The position numbers were made by a program, and so were the translations under genes. Source: an uncultured Thermoguttaceae bacterium (lineage in GTDB: Bacteria > Planctomycetota > Planctomycetia > Pirellulales > Thermoguttaceae). From it: DNA of 5,278 nt. Positions 1 to 5,278 of this stretch are shown here, one piece after another. The notes below the pieces were generated by a model. That model ran no database searches, was not told the origin of the DNA, and was given only the letters and a program-made list of their open reading frames with translations. The stretch covers positions 1 to 5,278 of the forward strand of contig CAKVCP010000139.1 of the NCBI GenBank assembly GCA_934725735.1, read 5' to 3'. Each line of letters opens with the position of its first letter. The stretch's first letter is position 1.

Positions 1-188
1 TCCGCGTCGCGCGTACTGCGAAAACATCGTTCGGAAGCAAGACCGTCTTGCAAAAGCCAGTCGTAACCGAGGCGTTCTTCAAACTTGGCTTGATCGAACT
101 TCCAGTCGTCGTAAGCGGCGTCGGCGCGTGAACCGCGCCAAAGGAAGGCGGCGAGAATCGCGCACGCAGCTAACACGAGTCGTTTCAT
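1..188 (-). CDS. Secreted protein, N-terminal 62 residues only (runs off left edge); shares N-terminal motif with the HzsA-like neighbour
   Basis: This frame opens at ATG 188-186 and stays open to the window edge (62 codons plus 2 bases). Residues 1-24 form a signal peptide: K2-R3, a hydrophobic run at about 4-17, and a likely cleavage site after A-D-A (22-24). The mature part begins AYDDW. From D27 to D48 it aligns without gaps to D35-D56 of the upstream di-heme protein, with 11 of 22 residues identical (D, W, F, D, F, R, L, D, W, Q, D). This suggests a second member of the same exported family or a shared N-terminal module; the rest of the protein is not visible. A good promoter lies upstream and GGAG sits 10 bases before the ATG. 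Third codon positions are less GC-rich than in the neighbour: 25 of 62 codons end in A/T, against 12 of the first 62 there. An export role is well supported; molecular function is unknown. Confidence 0.8.
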   Translation of the reverse strand, partial: MKRLVLAACAILAAFLWRGSRADAAYDDWKFDQAKFEERLGYDWLLQDGLASERCFRSTRDA

Positions 189-198
189 ATTTCAAATT

Positions 199-202
199 CT
201 CC
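199..202 (-). promoter_or_regulatory. Ribosome binding site for the left-edge gene
   Basis: On the minus strand GGAG ends 10 bases before the ATG at 188. The spacing is slightly long but acceptable. It supports this start, which also begins a proper signal peptide. Confidence 0.5.
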
Positions 203-221
203 GTTTCTATTTTTATCTTGC

Positions 222-239
222 CGCGCCGCGAGCGACGCG
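222..239. other. GC-rich hairpin in the 5' leader of the left-edge gene
   Basis: On the minus strand CGCGTCGC and GCGGCGCG flank TC and can pair over 7-8 base pairs, with one G-U pair. It lies between the predicted transcription start (near 259) and the ribosome binding site, so it would sit in the leader RNA. On the plus strand the stem is followed by TTTT (240-243), but there is no plus-strand gene to terminate. A role is not shown; chance is possible in GC-rich DNA. Confidence 0.3.
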
Positions 240-265
240 TTTTCACAAACAGCTAATACGCGCCC

Positions 266-294
266 ATTATATCAAACGCTGCGATAGCTTTCAA
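266..294 (-). promoter_or_regulatory. Sigma70-type promoter for the left-edge gene
   Basis: On the minus strand a -35 box TTGAAA (294-289, five of six consensus) and a -10 box TATAAT (271-266, six of six) are separated by exactly 17 bases. The start of transcription would fall near 258-260, giving a leader of about 70 bases before the ATG at 188. It lies in the only sizeable gap between genes in the window, 15 bases past the stop of the upstream gene, and points at the next gene. This argues that the left-edge gene is not only co-transcribed with the cluster above it. Confidence 0.7.
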
Positions 295-300
295 GAAAGC
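287..300. repeat. Perfect inverted repeat GCTTTC-AA-GAAAGC overlapping the -35 box
   Basis: Six-base arms are perfectly complementary around a two-base centre. Outer bases on the minus strand (TGC before, GCA four bases after) can extend the pairing past a bulge. It starts 9 bases after the stop codon of the di-heme gene and covers the whole -35 box of the next promoter. It could be the 3' end hairpin of the upstream mRNA or an operator for a dimeric regulator. There is no T-tract after it, so a standard intrinsic terminator is not supported. Confidence 0.4.
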
Positions 301-308
301 GCAACCGC

Positions 309-3300
309 CTATTCCTCAGCGACGACGCCCCAGAATTCGAGTTCCGTAACGCCGCGAATCTTCAGGGGTTGCGACGAACGGAGATTTTCAAGGACGACGT
401 ACGAGACGCGCTTTTTGTCGAAGGAGAAGGTCTGCGGCGCGGACGTCGGGTCGAAGTCGAGCTCCAGCGTCGATCCATCGGAGAAACGGAGGGTTCCCTT
501 CTCCCAGAACGCGGCGGTATCGTCGGGGTTCCGAGGGTCGGCGCGGAGGGAGATCGCGCATTTGTCGATCTCGACGTCGCAGCCGAACTCGACGCAGAGG
601 TAGAGATCGTCGCGAAGATTTGGAATCCACGCGGGGAGGTCGGCGCGCTCCCCTTCCCCGGCGTTGGCGTCGGCGTCGACGTCGGCTTTAACGCCGTCGA
701 TCGCGTTCTTTGCGGCGTTGACGTCGGCGAACGCGAATTCGCTATTGGAAGAGGCGTGCGGGTACGACTTGAGATCCATTCTGTCGAAGGCCTGCGCGTC
801 GTCGGGGTTGAGGGCGACGTTTCGGTATACGTTTTCGACGCCTGGCGCGTTGAGGATCGACGGTGCGCGCCATTGGAGCGTCGCGTCGACGAATCGCTTG
901 CGATCCTCGAGCCCGCCGAAATCAAGTTGCGGGAAGTCGCTCGGCGCGGGTAGGATTCCCGACGCGCTCGCGTCGCGTCTCAAGCGCTGGCTCGCGTCGA
1001 CGATCGCCGCGCTTCGGTCGCGCTTCTCCTTGAAATAACGATAATACGCGCGGTCTCCGTCGCTCCACCTGTTGTGCGCGTAATAGTCCCCGCAAAACGG
1101 AACGAGAAGGTCGATCCACACCGCGATAATCTTCAACTCATCGGGGGTAATCTCGACGTTTCTGTGCGCTTCGTCCTGTCCGGCAACGGTTCCGTCGGGG
1201 GCGCGGAAAAGCGCGATCAACGGGCTGTCGACGGCGCCGCGGCTTCTCGGCGGGATCATCTCCGGACGATCTTGGACGCCGAGCCATCGCACCCATTTTC
1301 CTTCATGCCGTCCGTTTTGCGTGAGGTTCAGATAAGAGACGGTAAAGCGCCTCTTTTCGACGGCGTAAATTTCTTGTCGTTCTTCCTCGGGGTTTGCCTC
1401 TTCGTTCCCTTTGAGGGAGAAGGGGGCGCCGTCGTCGCCGGTATGGCACGCGACGCAGCGCCGGTCGAGGATCGGCTGGACGTCGCGAACGAAATCGAAG
1501 CCCGCGTCGCGCATGAGTCCCGCGGGGGGATCGAGGACTTTTTGAAGGCGAGCGGGCCCCTTCTTCATGGCGATCGTCGTCGCGGAGTCGAGAGTCGCGG
1601 CGTTGGCGACGACGGAGCTCTTCGGCTCATGGCACCCGACGCAGGCGAACGTCTCGCCGGGCTGAAGCGTCGACCAGCTTCGCATCGTCTGAAGGACGTC
1701 GCCGTTGGAGTCAAGGAGCTGGAAATAGACGGGGGTCAACGCGGGAACTACAAAGAAGGCGGAGCCGTCCTCTTCGACGGGAACCTCCCCCAAGACGCGC
1801 TTCGCGTCCCAGGAACCGTTTCCGATCGAACAGGGGCCGGAGACGAGCGACTCTCCCGCTTCTCCCCAGCACCAGTTCCATCCGGCGCTGAAAGGTCGGT
1901 ATAGGAGTTCGACGACGCGCAGTTTCTTCACCTCTCCCCTCGCGACGCCTTGCAACCCCGGCCCTTCGTAGACGTCTTGCACGTAGAAGGCGCCCGAGTC
2001 TTTGTTCCAGTCGACCTGTGAGGGCCGCGTCGTTGGAACGTCGCGCTCCCATAACGGCGCGGGCTGGAGGGCGCTGATCGCAGGATCGAAAGCGAGGAGT
2101 TCGCGCCGCGCGTCAAGATCGAACCAATACACGCCAAAGGGGGTTTTATACGTTCGCTCCTGACTCCCCTCGGGAAGATACGCGACGAGAAGATTGGCGT
2201 CGTCGAGCGCGTACGGATACGCGAAGAGCTCCCCTTCCTGTCCGTAACGGTCGACGACAACCTCTTGCGGCTGCGGGCGGCCCGGCGCGACGAAGCGGAT
2301 CCCCGCGTTCCCCTGATTCCCCTCCGCGCGATCGATCGTCGCCAATTTTCCTTGCTGATACGTGTGATGCCCCGAGAGGATCCCGACGACCGAATCGGTC
2401 CCCGGAATTCCGCGCGCGTGCAAGATCGACGTCGGAAAATAGGAGTTGTTCCCGTAAAATTCAGTCTGCGCCGTTCCGTCGGGGTTCATCTGAAAGAGGG
2501 GCTGAGTATAGATGTGCCCGCGATCGTTATATTCCCACCGCGTGTAGATCACGCGCCCGTCGTCGAGCGTCTTGGGATAATTAACGGAAACCTGATCCAT
2601 TCCTAGGCGTCGGAGAAAGCGGCCTTGCGCGTCGCACGCGTAGAGATTCGACGCGTACGTCCACCAGCAGTCGATATTCTGAACGCAGCGCGTCGAGACG
2701 AAGACGATCCCGCCGTCGGGAGTCCACGCGGGCTCGATATCCGCGACGCCGAGTCCGAAGGTGATCTGCCGCGTTTCGCGCGTCTCGAGATTGTAGACGT
2801 AGAGGTGAAAATCGTCCTTGAGGAAATCGTCGCGCATCGAAAAGACGATCTCTTTCGCGTCCCATGAAACCTCCGGATCGCGAATCGTCCCCGAGGGGGT
2901 CTCGACCAAGACTTCATGACGAATCGTTCCGTCGTCGTCGAGCGTCGCCAAGCAGAGGGCGCCCCCCGGTTGACGATTGACGCTCGTGTCGAAATAGGGT
3001 TCGTCGGAAATATCTTCGGTGTAAGCGTAATGGGAGGCGCCGAGAACGTAATGTTTGACGTAGACGAAAGCGGGGGCGATTTCGCGCATATCGGCGAGTC
3101 GCGCGTTGCGCCGCAGAGCGCACGCGTCGTAATAGAGGGCGTCCCAGTCGTCTTCGTCTGCGTCGCGCCGAGCAAGTTCGTCGCGGCGCAGATTCAACGC
3201 GTCGAGTTCGGAGGGGGTGAGCGCGTCGGAGTCGGCGTCGGCGCAGTCGCGCAGGGCGAGTTCGGCGAGAGCGCGCGGGGTCGCTTCGGGGACGCGGGGG

Positions 3301-3470
3301 GCGTCTTGAGCGCGCCAGTCGACGCGTAGACGCGCGTTGAAGACGTCGGCGTCGAAGGCCCATTCGTCGAAGGACGCGCGAAGGGGACGCGTCGCGGCGA
3401 GCGTCATGCAGGAAAAGACGGCCAAGCAGACCGCGAAGGAGACGAAGAAAGAGGGACGCAGAGTCGTCAT
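309..3470 (-). CDS. HzsA-like secreted di-heme c-type cytochrome with beta-propeller and discoidin-like C-terminus (1053 aa)
   Basis: Residues 1-26 are a signal peptide (hydrophobic 8-26), so the protein is exported, as c-type haem attachment requires. The new N-terminus carries a D/W/F motif (35-56) shared with the next gene, then a degenerate EF-hand-like acidic loop (78-89). From about 135 to 510 there are TolB/PD40-type propeller blades, e.g. RDPEVSWDAKEIVFSMR (197-213) and IEPAWTPDGGIVFVSTR (245-261). A middle region (about 515-615) matches the HzsA middle-domain style (GEVPVEEDGSAFFVVPA) and leads into haem site 1, CVGCH (610-614). Haem site 2, CVACH (672-676), sits in a VQPILDRRC context typical of planctomycete cytochrome domains. 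Residues about 880-1050 resemble an F5/8 type C (discoidin) fold, with ASSNSEF...AIDG near 907-925. The order propeller, middle domain, two haems is that of hydrazine synthase alpha, but no HzsB/HzsC is present, so electron transfer or an unknown periplasmic oxidoreduction is inferred, not hydrazine synthesis. AAGGA lies 7 bases before the ATG. The gene follows the upstream membrane-protein gene after 45 bases. Confidence 0.9.
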   Translation of the reverse strand: MTTLRPSFFVSFAVCLAVFSCMTLAATRPLRASFDEWAFDADVFNARLRVDWRAQDAPRVPEATPRALAELALRDCADADSDALTPSELDALNLRRDELARRDADEDDWDALYYDACALRRNARLADMREIAPAFVYVKHYVLGASHYAYTEDISDEPYFDTSVNRQPGGALCLATLDDDGTIRHEVLVETPSGTIRDPEVSWDAKEIVFSMRDDFLKDDFHLYVYNLETRETRQITFGLGVADIEPAWTPDGGIVFVSTRCVQNIDCWWTYASNLYACDAQGRFLRRLGMDQVSVNYPKTLDDGRVIYTRWEYNDRGHIYTQPLFQMNPDGTAQTEFYGNNSYFPTSILHARGIPGTDSVVGILSGHHTYQQGKLATIDRAEGNQGNAGIRFVAPGRPQPQEVVVDRYGQEGELFAYPYALDDANLLVAYLPEGSQERTYKTPFGVYWFDLDARRELLAFDPAISALQPAPLWERDVPTTRPSQVDWNKDSGAFYVQDVYEGPGLQGVARGEVKKLRVVELLYRPFSAGWNWCWGEAGESLVSGPCSIGNGSWDAKRVLGEVPVEEDGSAFFVVPALTPVYFQLLDSNGDVLQTMRSWSTLQPGETFACVGCHEPKSSVVANAATLDSATTIAMKKGPARLQKVLDPPAGLMRDAGFDFVRDVQPILDRRCVACHTGDDGAPFSLKGNEEANPEEERQEIYAVEKRRFTVSYLNLTQNGRHEGKWVRWLGVQDRPEMIPPRSRGAVDSPLIALFRAPDGTVAGQDEAHRNVEITPDELKIIAVWIDLLVPFCGDYYAHNRWSDGDRAYYRYFKEKRDRSAAIVDASQRLRRDASASGILPAPSDFPQLDFGGLEDRKRFVDATLQWRAPSILNAPGVENVYRNVALNPDDAQAFDRMDLKSYPHASSNSEFAFADVNAAKNAIDGVKADVDADANAGEGERADLPAWIPNLRDDLYLCVEFGCDVEIDKCAISLRADPRNPDDTAAFWEKGTLRFSDGSTLELDFDPTSAPQTFSFDKKRVSYVVLENLRSSQPLKIRGVTELEFWGVVAEE

Positions 3471-3477
3471 CGCAATG

Positions 3478-3482
3478 TCCTT
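3478..3482 (-). promoter_or_regulatory. Ribosome binding site for the HzsA-like gene
   Basis: AAGGA on the minus strand, 7 bases before the ATG at 3470. It fixes this start, which also gives a complete signal peptide. Confidence 0.65.
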
Positions 3483-3515
3483 GTCGGAAAGTTGGGGTCG
3501 AAAAACGCAGGGGAT

Positions 3516-4142
3516 TCAGGAACGCTCCGCGTCGTCGGGCTCGGAAGGCTCTTCAGAGTCGTCGTCCTCGCGGACGGAAGCGCGGAGCGTCTGAGTCTCG
3601 CGCAGAATAGCGTTTGCGCGAACGAGGGCGCGCGCGGCGCAGTAGAGCGCGATCGCGAGGAAGAAGAAGAGTATCGAGACGCAGGAGTCGAAGATCTCGG
3701 CGACGGGAACAAGTCCCAACGCGGCGGCGACGATCTTGAAGAAGACGACGCAGCAGAAGAGGACGGAGCCGACGACGACGAGGCGGTTGAGGGCGACGCG
3801 CTCTTTTTTGTCGGCGCGGTCGAAAACGGGGTCGACGCGACTCGCCGCGAGGAGCTCAAGGGGATCCTCCGCCGCGACGTCAGGCGCTTTTCGCGGAACC
3901 GTGAGTTCCTCGGGGGGCAGATCGGCGCGGGGGGGCGCGGGAATCGCCACGCGCGGCTCGGGGAGCGCGTCGCGCTTGCGGAAGATCTCTTCGAGGGGCT
4001 TGAAGCGCCACGCTTCGAGACGCTCTCCGTCGATCTCGAGGGGCACGTCGGGATCAAGGCGACCTTCGCGCGCGAGTCGTTCGAGCAACTCGATCTCGAC
4101 GGGGGTCTTCACGCCGTTTTTCTGAATAATATGGACGAGCAT
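3516..4142 (-). CDS. Small two-helix membrane protein with GYF_2/DUF4339-like N-terminal domain (208 aa)
   Basis: Residues about 4-55 resemble the GYF_2 (DUF4339) domain found in many planctomycete membrane proteins: a GVKTPVEIELLERLAREGRL core, then P-x-x-P-L-E-I-D-G (31-39) and A-W-R-F (44-47). The usual aromatic and G-P residues of the domain are partly replaced (T-P in place of G-P), so the match is by pattern only. A proline-rich linker (61-86) follows, then two hydrophobic segments at about 120-146 and 152-174, which should span the membrane as a hairpin. The C-terminal tail is strongly acidic (REDDDSEEPSEPDD, 191-204). There is no signal peptide, so both ends are probably cytoplasmic. 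It lies 36 bases after the reductase-like gene and 45 before the di-heme gene, which fits an operon. GYF_2 domains are thought to bind peptides; any role with the exported cytochrome is conjecture. A longer plus-strand frame overlaps it but lacks domain sense. Confidence 0.75.
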   Translation of the reverse strand: MLVHIIQKNGVKTPVEIELLERLAREGRLDPDVPLEIDGERLEAWRFKPLEEIFRKRDALPEPRVAIPAPPRADLPPEELTVPRKAPDVAAEDPLELLAASRVDPVFDRADKKERVALNRLVVVGSVLFCCVVFFKIVAAALGLVPVAEIFDSCVSILFFFLAIALYCAARALVRANAILRETQTLRASVREDDDSEEPSEPDDAERS

Positions 4143-4152
4143 ATCCTTTCTT

Positions 4153-4159
4153 CCCTTCC
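4153..4159 (-). promoter_or_regulatory. Likely ribosome binding site for the small membrane protein
   Basis: GGAAGGG on the minus strand ends 10 bases before the ATG at 4142. A second purine block, AAAGGA, ends only 1 base before the ATG, which is too close for normal use, so the more distant copy is preferred. The double purine block leaves the exact initiation signal uncertain. Confidence 0.4.
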
Positions 4160-4174
4160 GCGCCGTAGCGGCGC
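4160..4174. repeat. Perfect GC hairpin between the reductase-like gene and the membrane protein gene
   Basis: GCGCCG and CGGCGC arms flank a three-base loop (TAG on plus, CTA on minus). It occupies nearly half of the 36-base gap, just before the purine-rich ribosome binding block. There is no T-tract, so it is not a terminator; an mRNA-processing or translation-tuning hairpin is possible. Confidence 0.4.
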
Positions 4175-4178
4175 CTTC

Positions 4179-5210
4179 TCAAAACTGGGCTTGGCGCCAG
4201 TCGAGGAAATCGCGGACGGCGCGTCGCCAATCGGGTATGCGGTAGACGTCGGTCCACTCTTGGACGCGCTGAGATTTTAGGAGAGTAAAGACCGAGCGCG
4301 GGGCCGAGACGCCGTATTCCTTCATCGGTACGCCGACGATTTCTCGCCCTCGCAGTCCCGAGGCGTCGAGGAGCTCTCGCGCGACGTCTTCAGGAGTCGC
4401 TCGCGACCCGGCGGCGAGATGGACGAGGCCTCGCGCTTCGACGCGCAGGAGCGTTTTGAGCGCGCAGAGAACGTCGACCGCCCAGAGAGGCTCCATAACG
4501 CAGTCGTTGATCGCGCTGACGCGCCGCGCTCGGCAGAACGCTTTGAGGAGAGACGCGACGAGATTGCCGCTCGAATATTCGGTCGTTTCGCCAAAGAGGG
4601 ACGAAAAGCGCAGGATCAACGATTTCGGGGCCTCGGCGGCGACGCGCTCGCACTCGAGCTTCGTCTTCGCGTAGACGCTCGCGGGGTTCGGGATCGTCGT
4701 TTCGTCAAAGCCTTCGGCGTTCGGATCGATCGGGAGATCGACGGAGGCGGGGTCGGCGAAATGTTCGACGGCGAGACGCGCGCGCTCAGGGGTCGTCTCG
4801 CGTTCTCGCGCGTCCGCGACTCCCGGCTCAAGACGCGATCGGTAGAAGATCTCGCCGCATCCAAACTGCACGAAGAGAGCTCCGACGCGTCGCGCCGCTT
4901 CGCGGATATTCGCGGGGCCGTGCTCGTGGATCGTCCGCGCCGTGTTGGGGCGCGATTCGAGCCAGTCGATCAGGTTGACGCCCGAGGCGTTGACAATGAC
5001 GTCGGGTCGAAAACCGACGATCGTGTCGACGGCGATAAGTCTCGAGCAGACGTCGAAATCGGGGAGATTGAGGGGTATGATCTCGTCTTTGCGCGTATCC
5101 TCGTTCGCGCCGAGATTCTCCGCGACGCGACGATTCACGCGCGGATCGTTCCAACTCTTAGCTAACTCGCGTCCCAACGTGCCTTGGGAGCCAACGACGA
5201 CGATTTTCAT
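4179..5210 (-). CDS. RmlD-like (dTDP-4-dehydrorhamnose reductase family) NAD(P)-dependent sugar-nucleotide reductase (343 aa)
   Basis: This is an extended short-chain dehydrogenase. The nucleotide-binding motif G-x-x-G-x-x-G is at G7, G10 and G13 right after the first beta strand (KIVVVG). FRPDVIVNASGVNLID (67-82) matches the RmlD 'RPDVVINAAAYT' strand. The catalytic Y-x-x-x-K pair is Y180 and K184 (SVYAKTKLE). LILRFSSLFGE (198-208) and the GLVHLAAGSRATPEDVAREL segment (261-280) fit the C-terminal substrate region of RmlD proteins. RmlD makes dTDP-L-rhamnose for envelope polysaccharide; relatives include the MAT2B regulatory subunit. Two oddities: the family's S-T-D before Y-V-F reads G-C-G here, so the catalytic Thr/Ser position is Cys118; and 57 residues separate F122 from Y180, longer than in typical RmlD of about 290-300 residues. 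No rmlA, rmlB or rmlC is visible nearby, so the substrate is not assigned. AAGGA lies 10 bases before the ATG, and the next gene follows after 36 bases. Confidence 0.8.
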   Translation of the reverse strand: MKIVVVGSQGTLGRELAKSWNDPRVNRRVAENLGANEDTRKDEIIPLNLPDFDVCSRLIAVDTIVGFRPDVIVNASGVNLIDWLESRPNTARTIHEHGPANIREAARRVGALFVQFGCGEIFYRSRLEPGVADARERETTPERARLAVEHFADPASVDLPIDPNAEGFDETTIPNPASVYAKTKLECERVAAEAPKSLILRFSSLFGETTEYSSGNLVASLLKAFCRARRVSAINDCVMEPLWAVDVLCALKTLLRVEARGLVHLAAGSRATPEDVARELLDASGLRGREIVGVPMKEYGVSAPRSVFTLLKSQRVQEWTDVYRIPDWRRAVRDFLDWRQAQF

Positions 5211-5220
5211 ATCGCGAAAT

Positions 5221-5225
5221 TCCTT
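5221..5225 (-). promoter_or_regulatory. Ribosome binding site for the RmlD-like gene
   Basis: AAGGA on the minus strand, 10 bases before the ATG at 5210. It supports this start, which begins one residue before the first Rossmann strand. Confidence 0.55.
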
Positions 5226-5237
5226 CGTAACGTGCGA

Positions 5238-5278
5238 TCAGATTTCTTGGAAGAGCTCGCGCGGCGGGTTCGGAAGTA
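5238..5278 (-). CDS. Possible C-terminal end of an upstream gene (12 codons)
   Basis: One minus-strand frame entering at the right edge reads LPNPPRELFQEI and stops at TGA (5240-5238), 27 bases before the next ATG. Nine of the 12 codons end in G or C, as in the neighbouring genes, and the spacing fits an operon. A second frame stays open to a TGA overlapping the reductase ATG, but its product (basic and Ser-rich) and its codon use are less convincing. The piece is too short to identify. Confidence 0.3.
   Translation of the reverse strand, partial: LPNPPRELFQEI

Noticed and set aside
222..243. Intrinsic terminator on the plus strand (GC stem followed by TTTT).
   Set aside because: No plus-strand gene leads into it and the T-run is only four bases long.
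287..300. Intrinsic terminator for the di-heme gene.
   Set aside because: The stem is short and AT-containing, has a two-base loop, and is not followed by a T-tract.
1074..1904. Long plus-strand open frame (276 codons).
   Set aside because: It lies wholly antisense to the di-heme gene in GC-rich DNA with biased codons, shows no recognisable domain, and has no supporting context.
3408..3419. Lipobox (VFSC, residues 18-21) making the di-heme protein a lipoprotein.
   Set aside because: Phe at the -2 position does not fit the usual lipobox, and an ordinary signal cleavage after A26 is at least as likely.
309..3470. Calling the di-heme protein a true hydrazine synthase alpha subunit (hzsA).
   Set aside because: The family resemblance is clear, but no HzsB/HzsC genes are adjacent, the protein is longer with an extra discoidin-like domain, and many non-anammox planctomycetes carry such homologues.
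3492..4280. Plus-strand open frame of 262 codons, longer than the minus-strand gene it overlaps.
   Set aside because: The minus-strand frame has a domain-like N-terminus, two clean membrane helices and operon spacing. The plus frame is a highly charged, low-sense translation and also overlaps the reductase gene.
4419..5165. Plus-strand open frame of 248 codons.
   Set aside because: It is antisense to the RmlD-like gene, which has clear cofactor and catalytic motifs. The product is R/D/E-rich without domain features.
5209..5278. Upstream gene overlapping the reductase start by ATGA coupling.
   Set aside because: That frame gives a basic, Ser-rich tail with poorer codon bias. The frame ending at 5238 looks more like protein and leaves room for the ribosome binding site.

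Overview
The window looks like chromosome from a planctomycete. The main evidence is a very large secreted di-heme protein of the HzsA-like (hydrazine synthase alpha-like) family. That family, with its TolB-type propeller, CxxCH haems and discoidin-like C-terminus, is greatly expanded in Planctomycetes, including anaerobic Pirellulales/Thermoguttaceae-type lineages. The base composition is GC-rich, with strong C/G preference at third codon positions. The genus cannot be read from this sequence.

All supportable genes are on the minus strand, so transcription runs from the right edge to the left. In that order: (i) 5278-5238, the possible last 12 codons of an unknown gene; (ii) 5210-4179, an RmlD/dTDP-4-dehydrorhamnose reductase-like short-chain dehydrogenase; (iii) 4142-3516, a small protein with a GYF_2/DUF4339-like N-terminus and two membrane helices; (iv) 3470-309, the 1053-residue HzsA-like di-heme protein; (v) 188-1, the first 62 codons of another secreted protein that runs off the left edge. 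Gaps between (i) and (iv) are 27, 36 and 45 bases, so these genes are probably one transcription unit. A 120-base gap separates (iv) from (v) and carries a near-consensus sigma70 promoter (TTGAAA, 17 bp, TATAAT), so (v) probably starts its own transcript.

The most interesting point is that (iv) and (v), both with signal peptides, begin their mature parts with the same ungapped pattern: 11 of 22 residues are identical, including three aromatic anchors and the shared D-W-x-x-Q-D end. They are therefore probably neighbouring members of one exported family, or share an N-terminal module. The HzsA-like protein has the propeller, middle domain and two haem sites of hydrazine synthase alpha, but no HzsB/HzsC partner is visible. 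It also has a discoidin-like C-terminal domain, so a hydrazine role is not supported; an envelope redox or polysaccharide-associated role is inference only. The reductase-like protein has Cys at the position where RmlD proteins carry the catalytic Thr/Ser, plus a long insert before YxxxK, so its substrate may differ.

There is no RNA gene, insertion sequence, CRISPR array or origin that I can support. The long plus-strand open frames lie antisense to the real genes and look like products of the GC-rich codon use.
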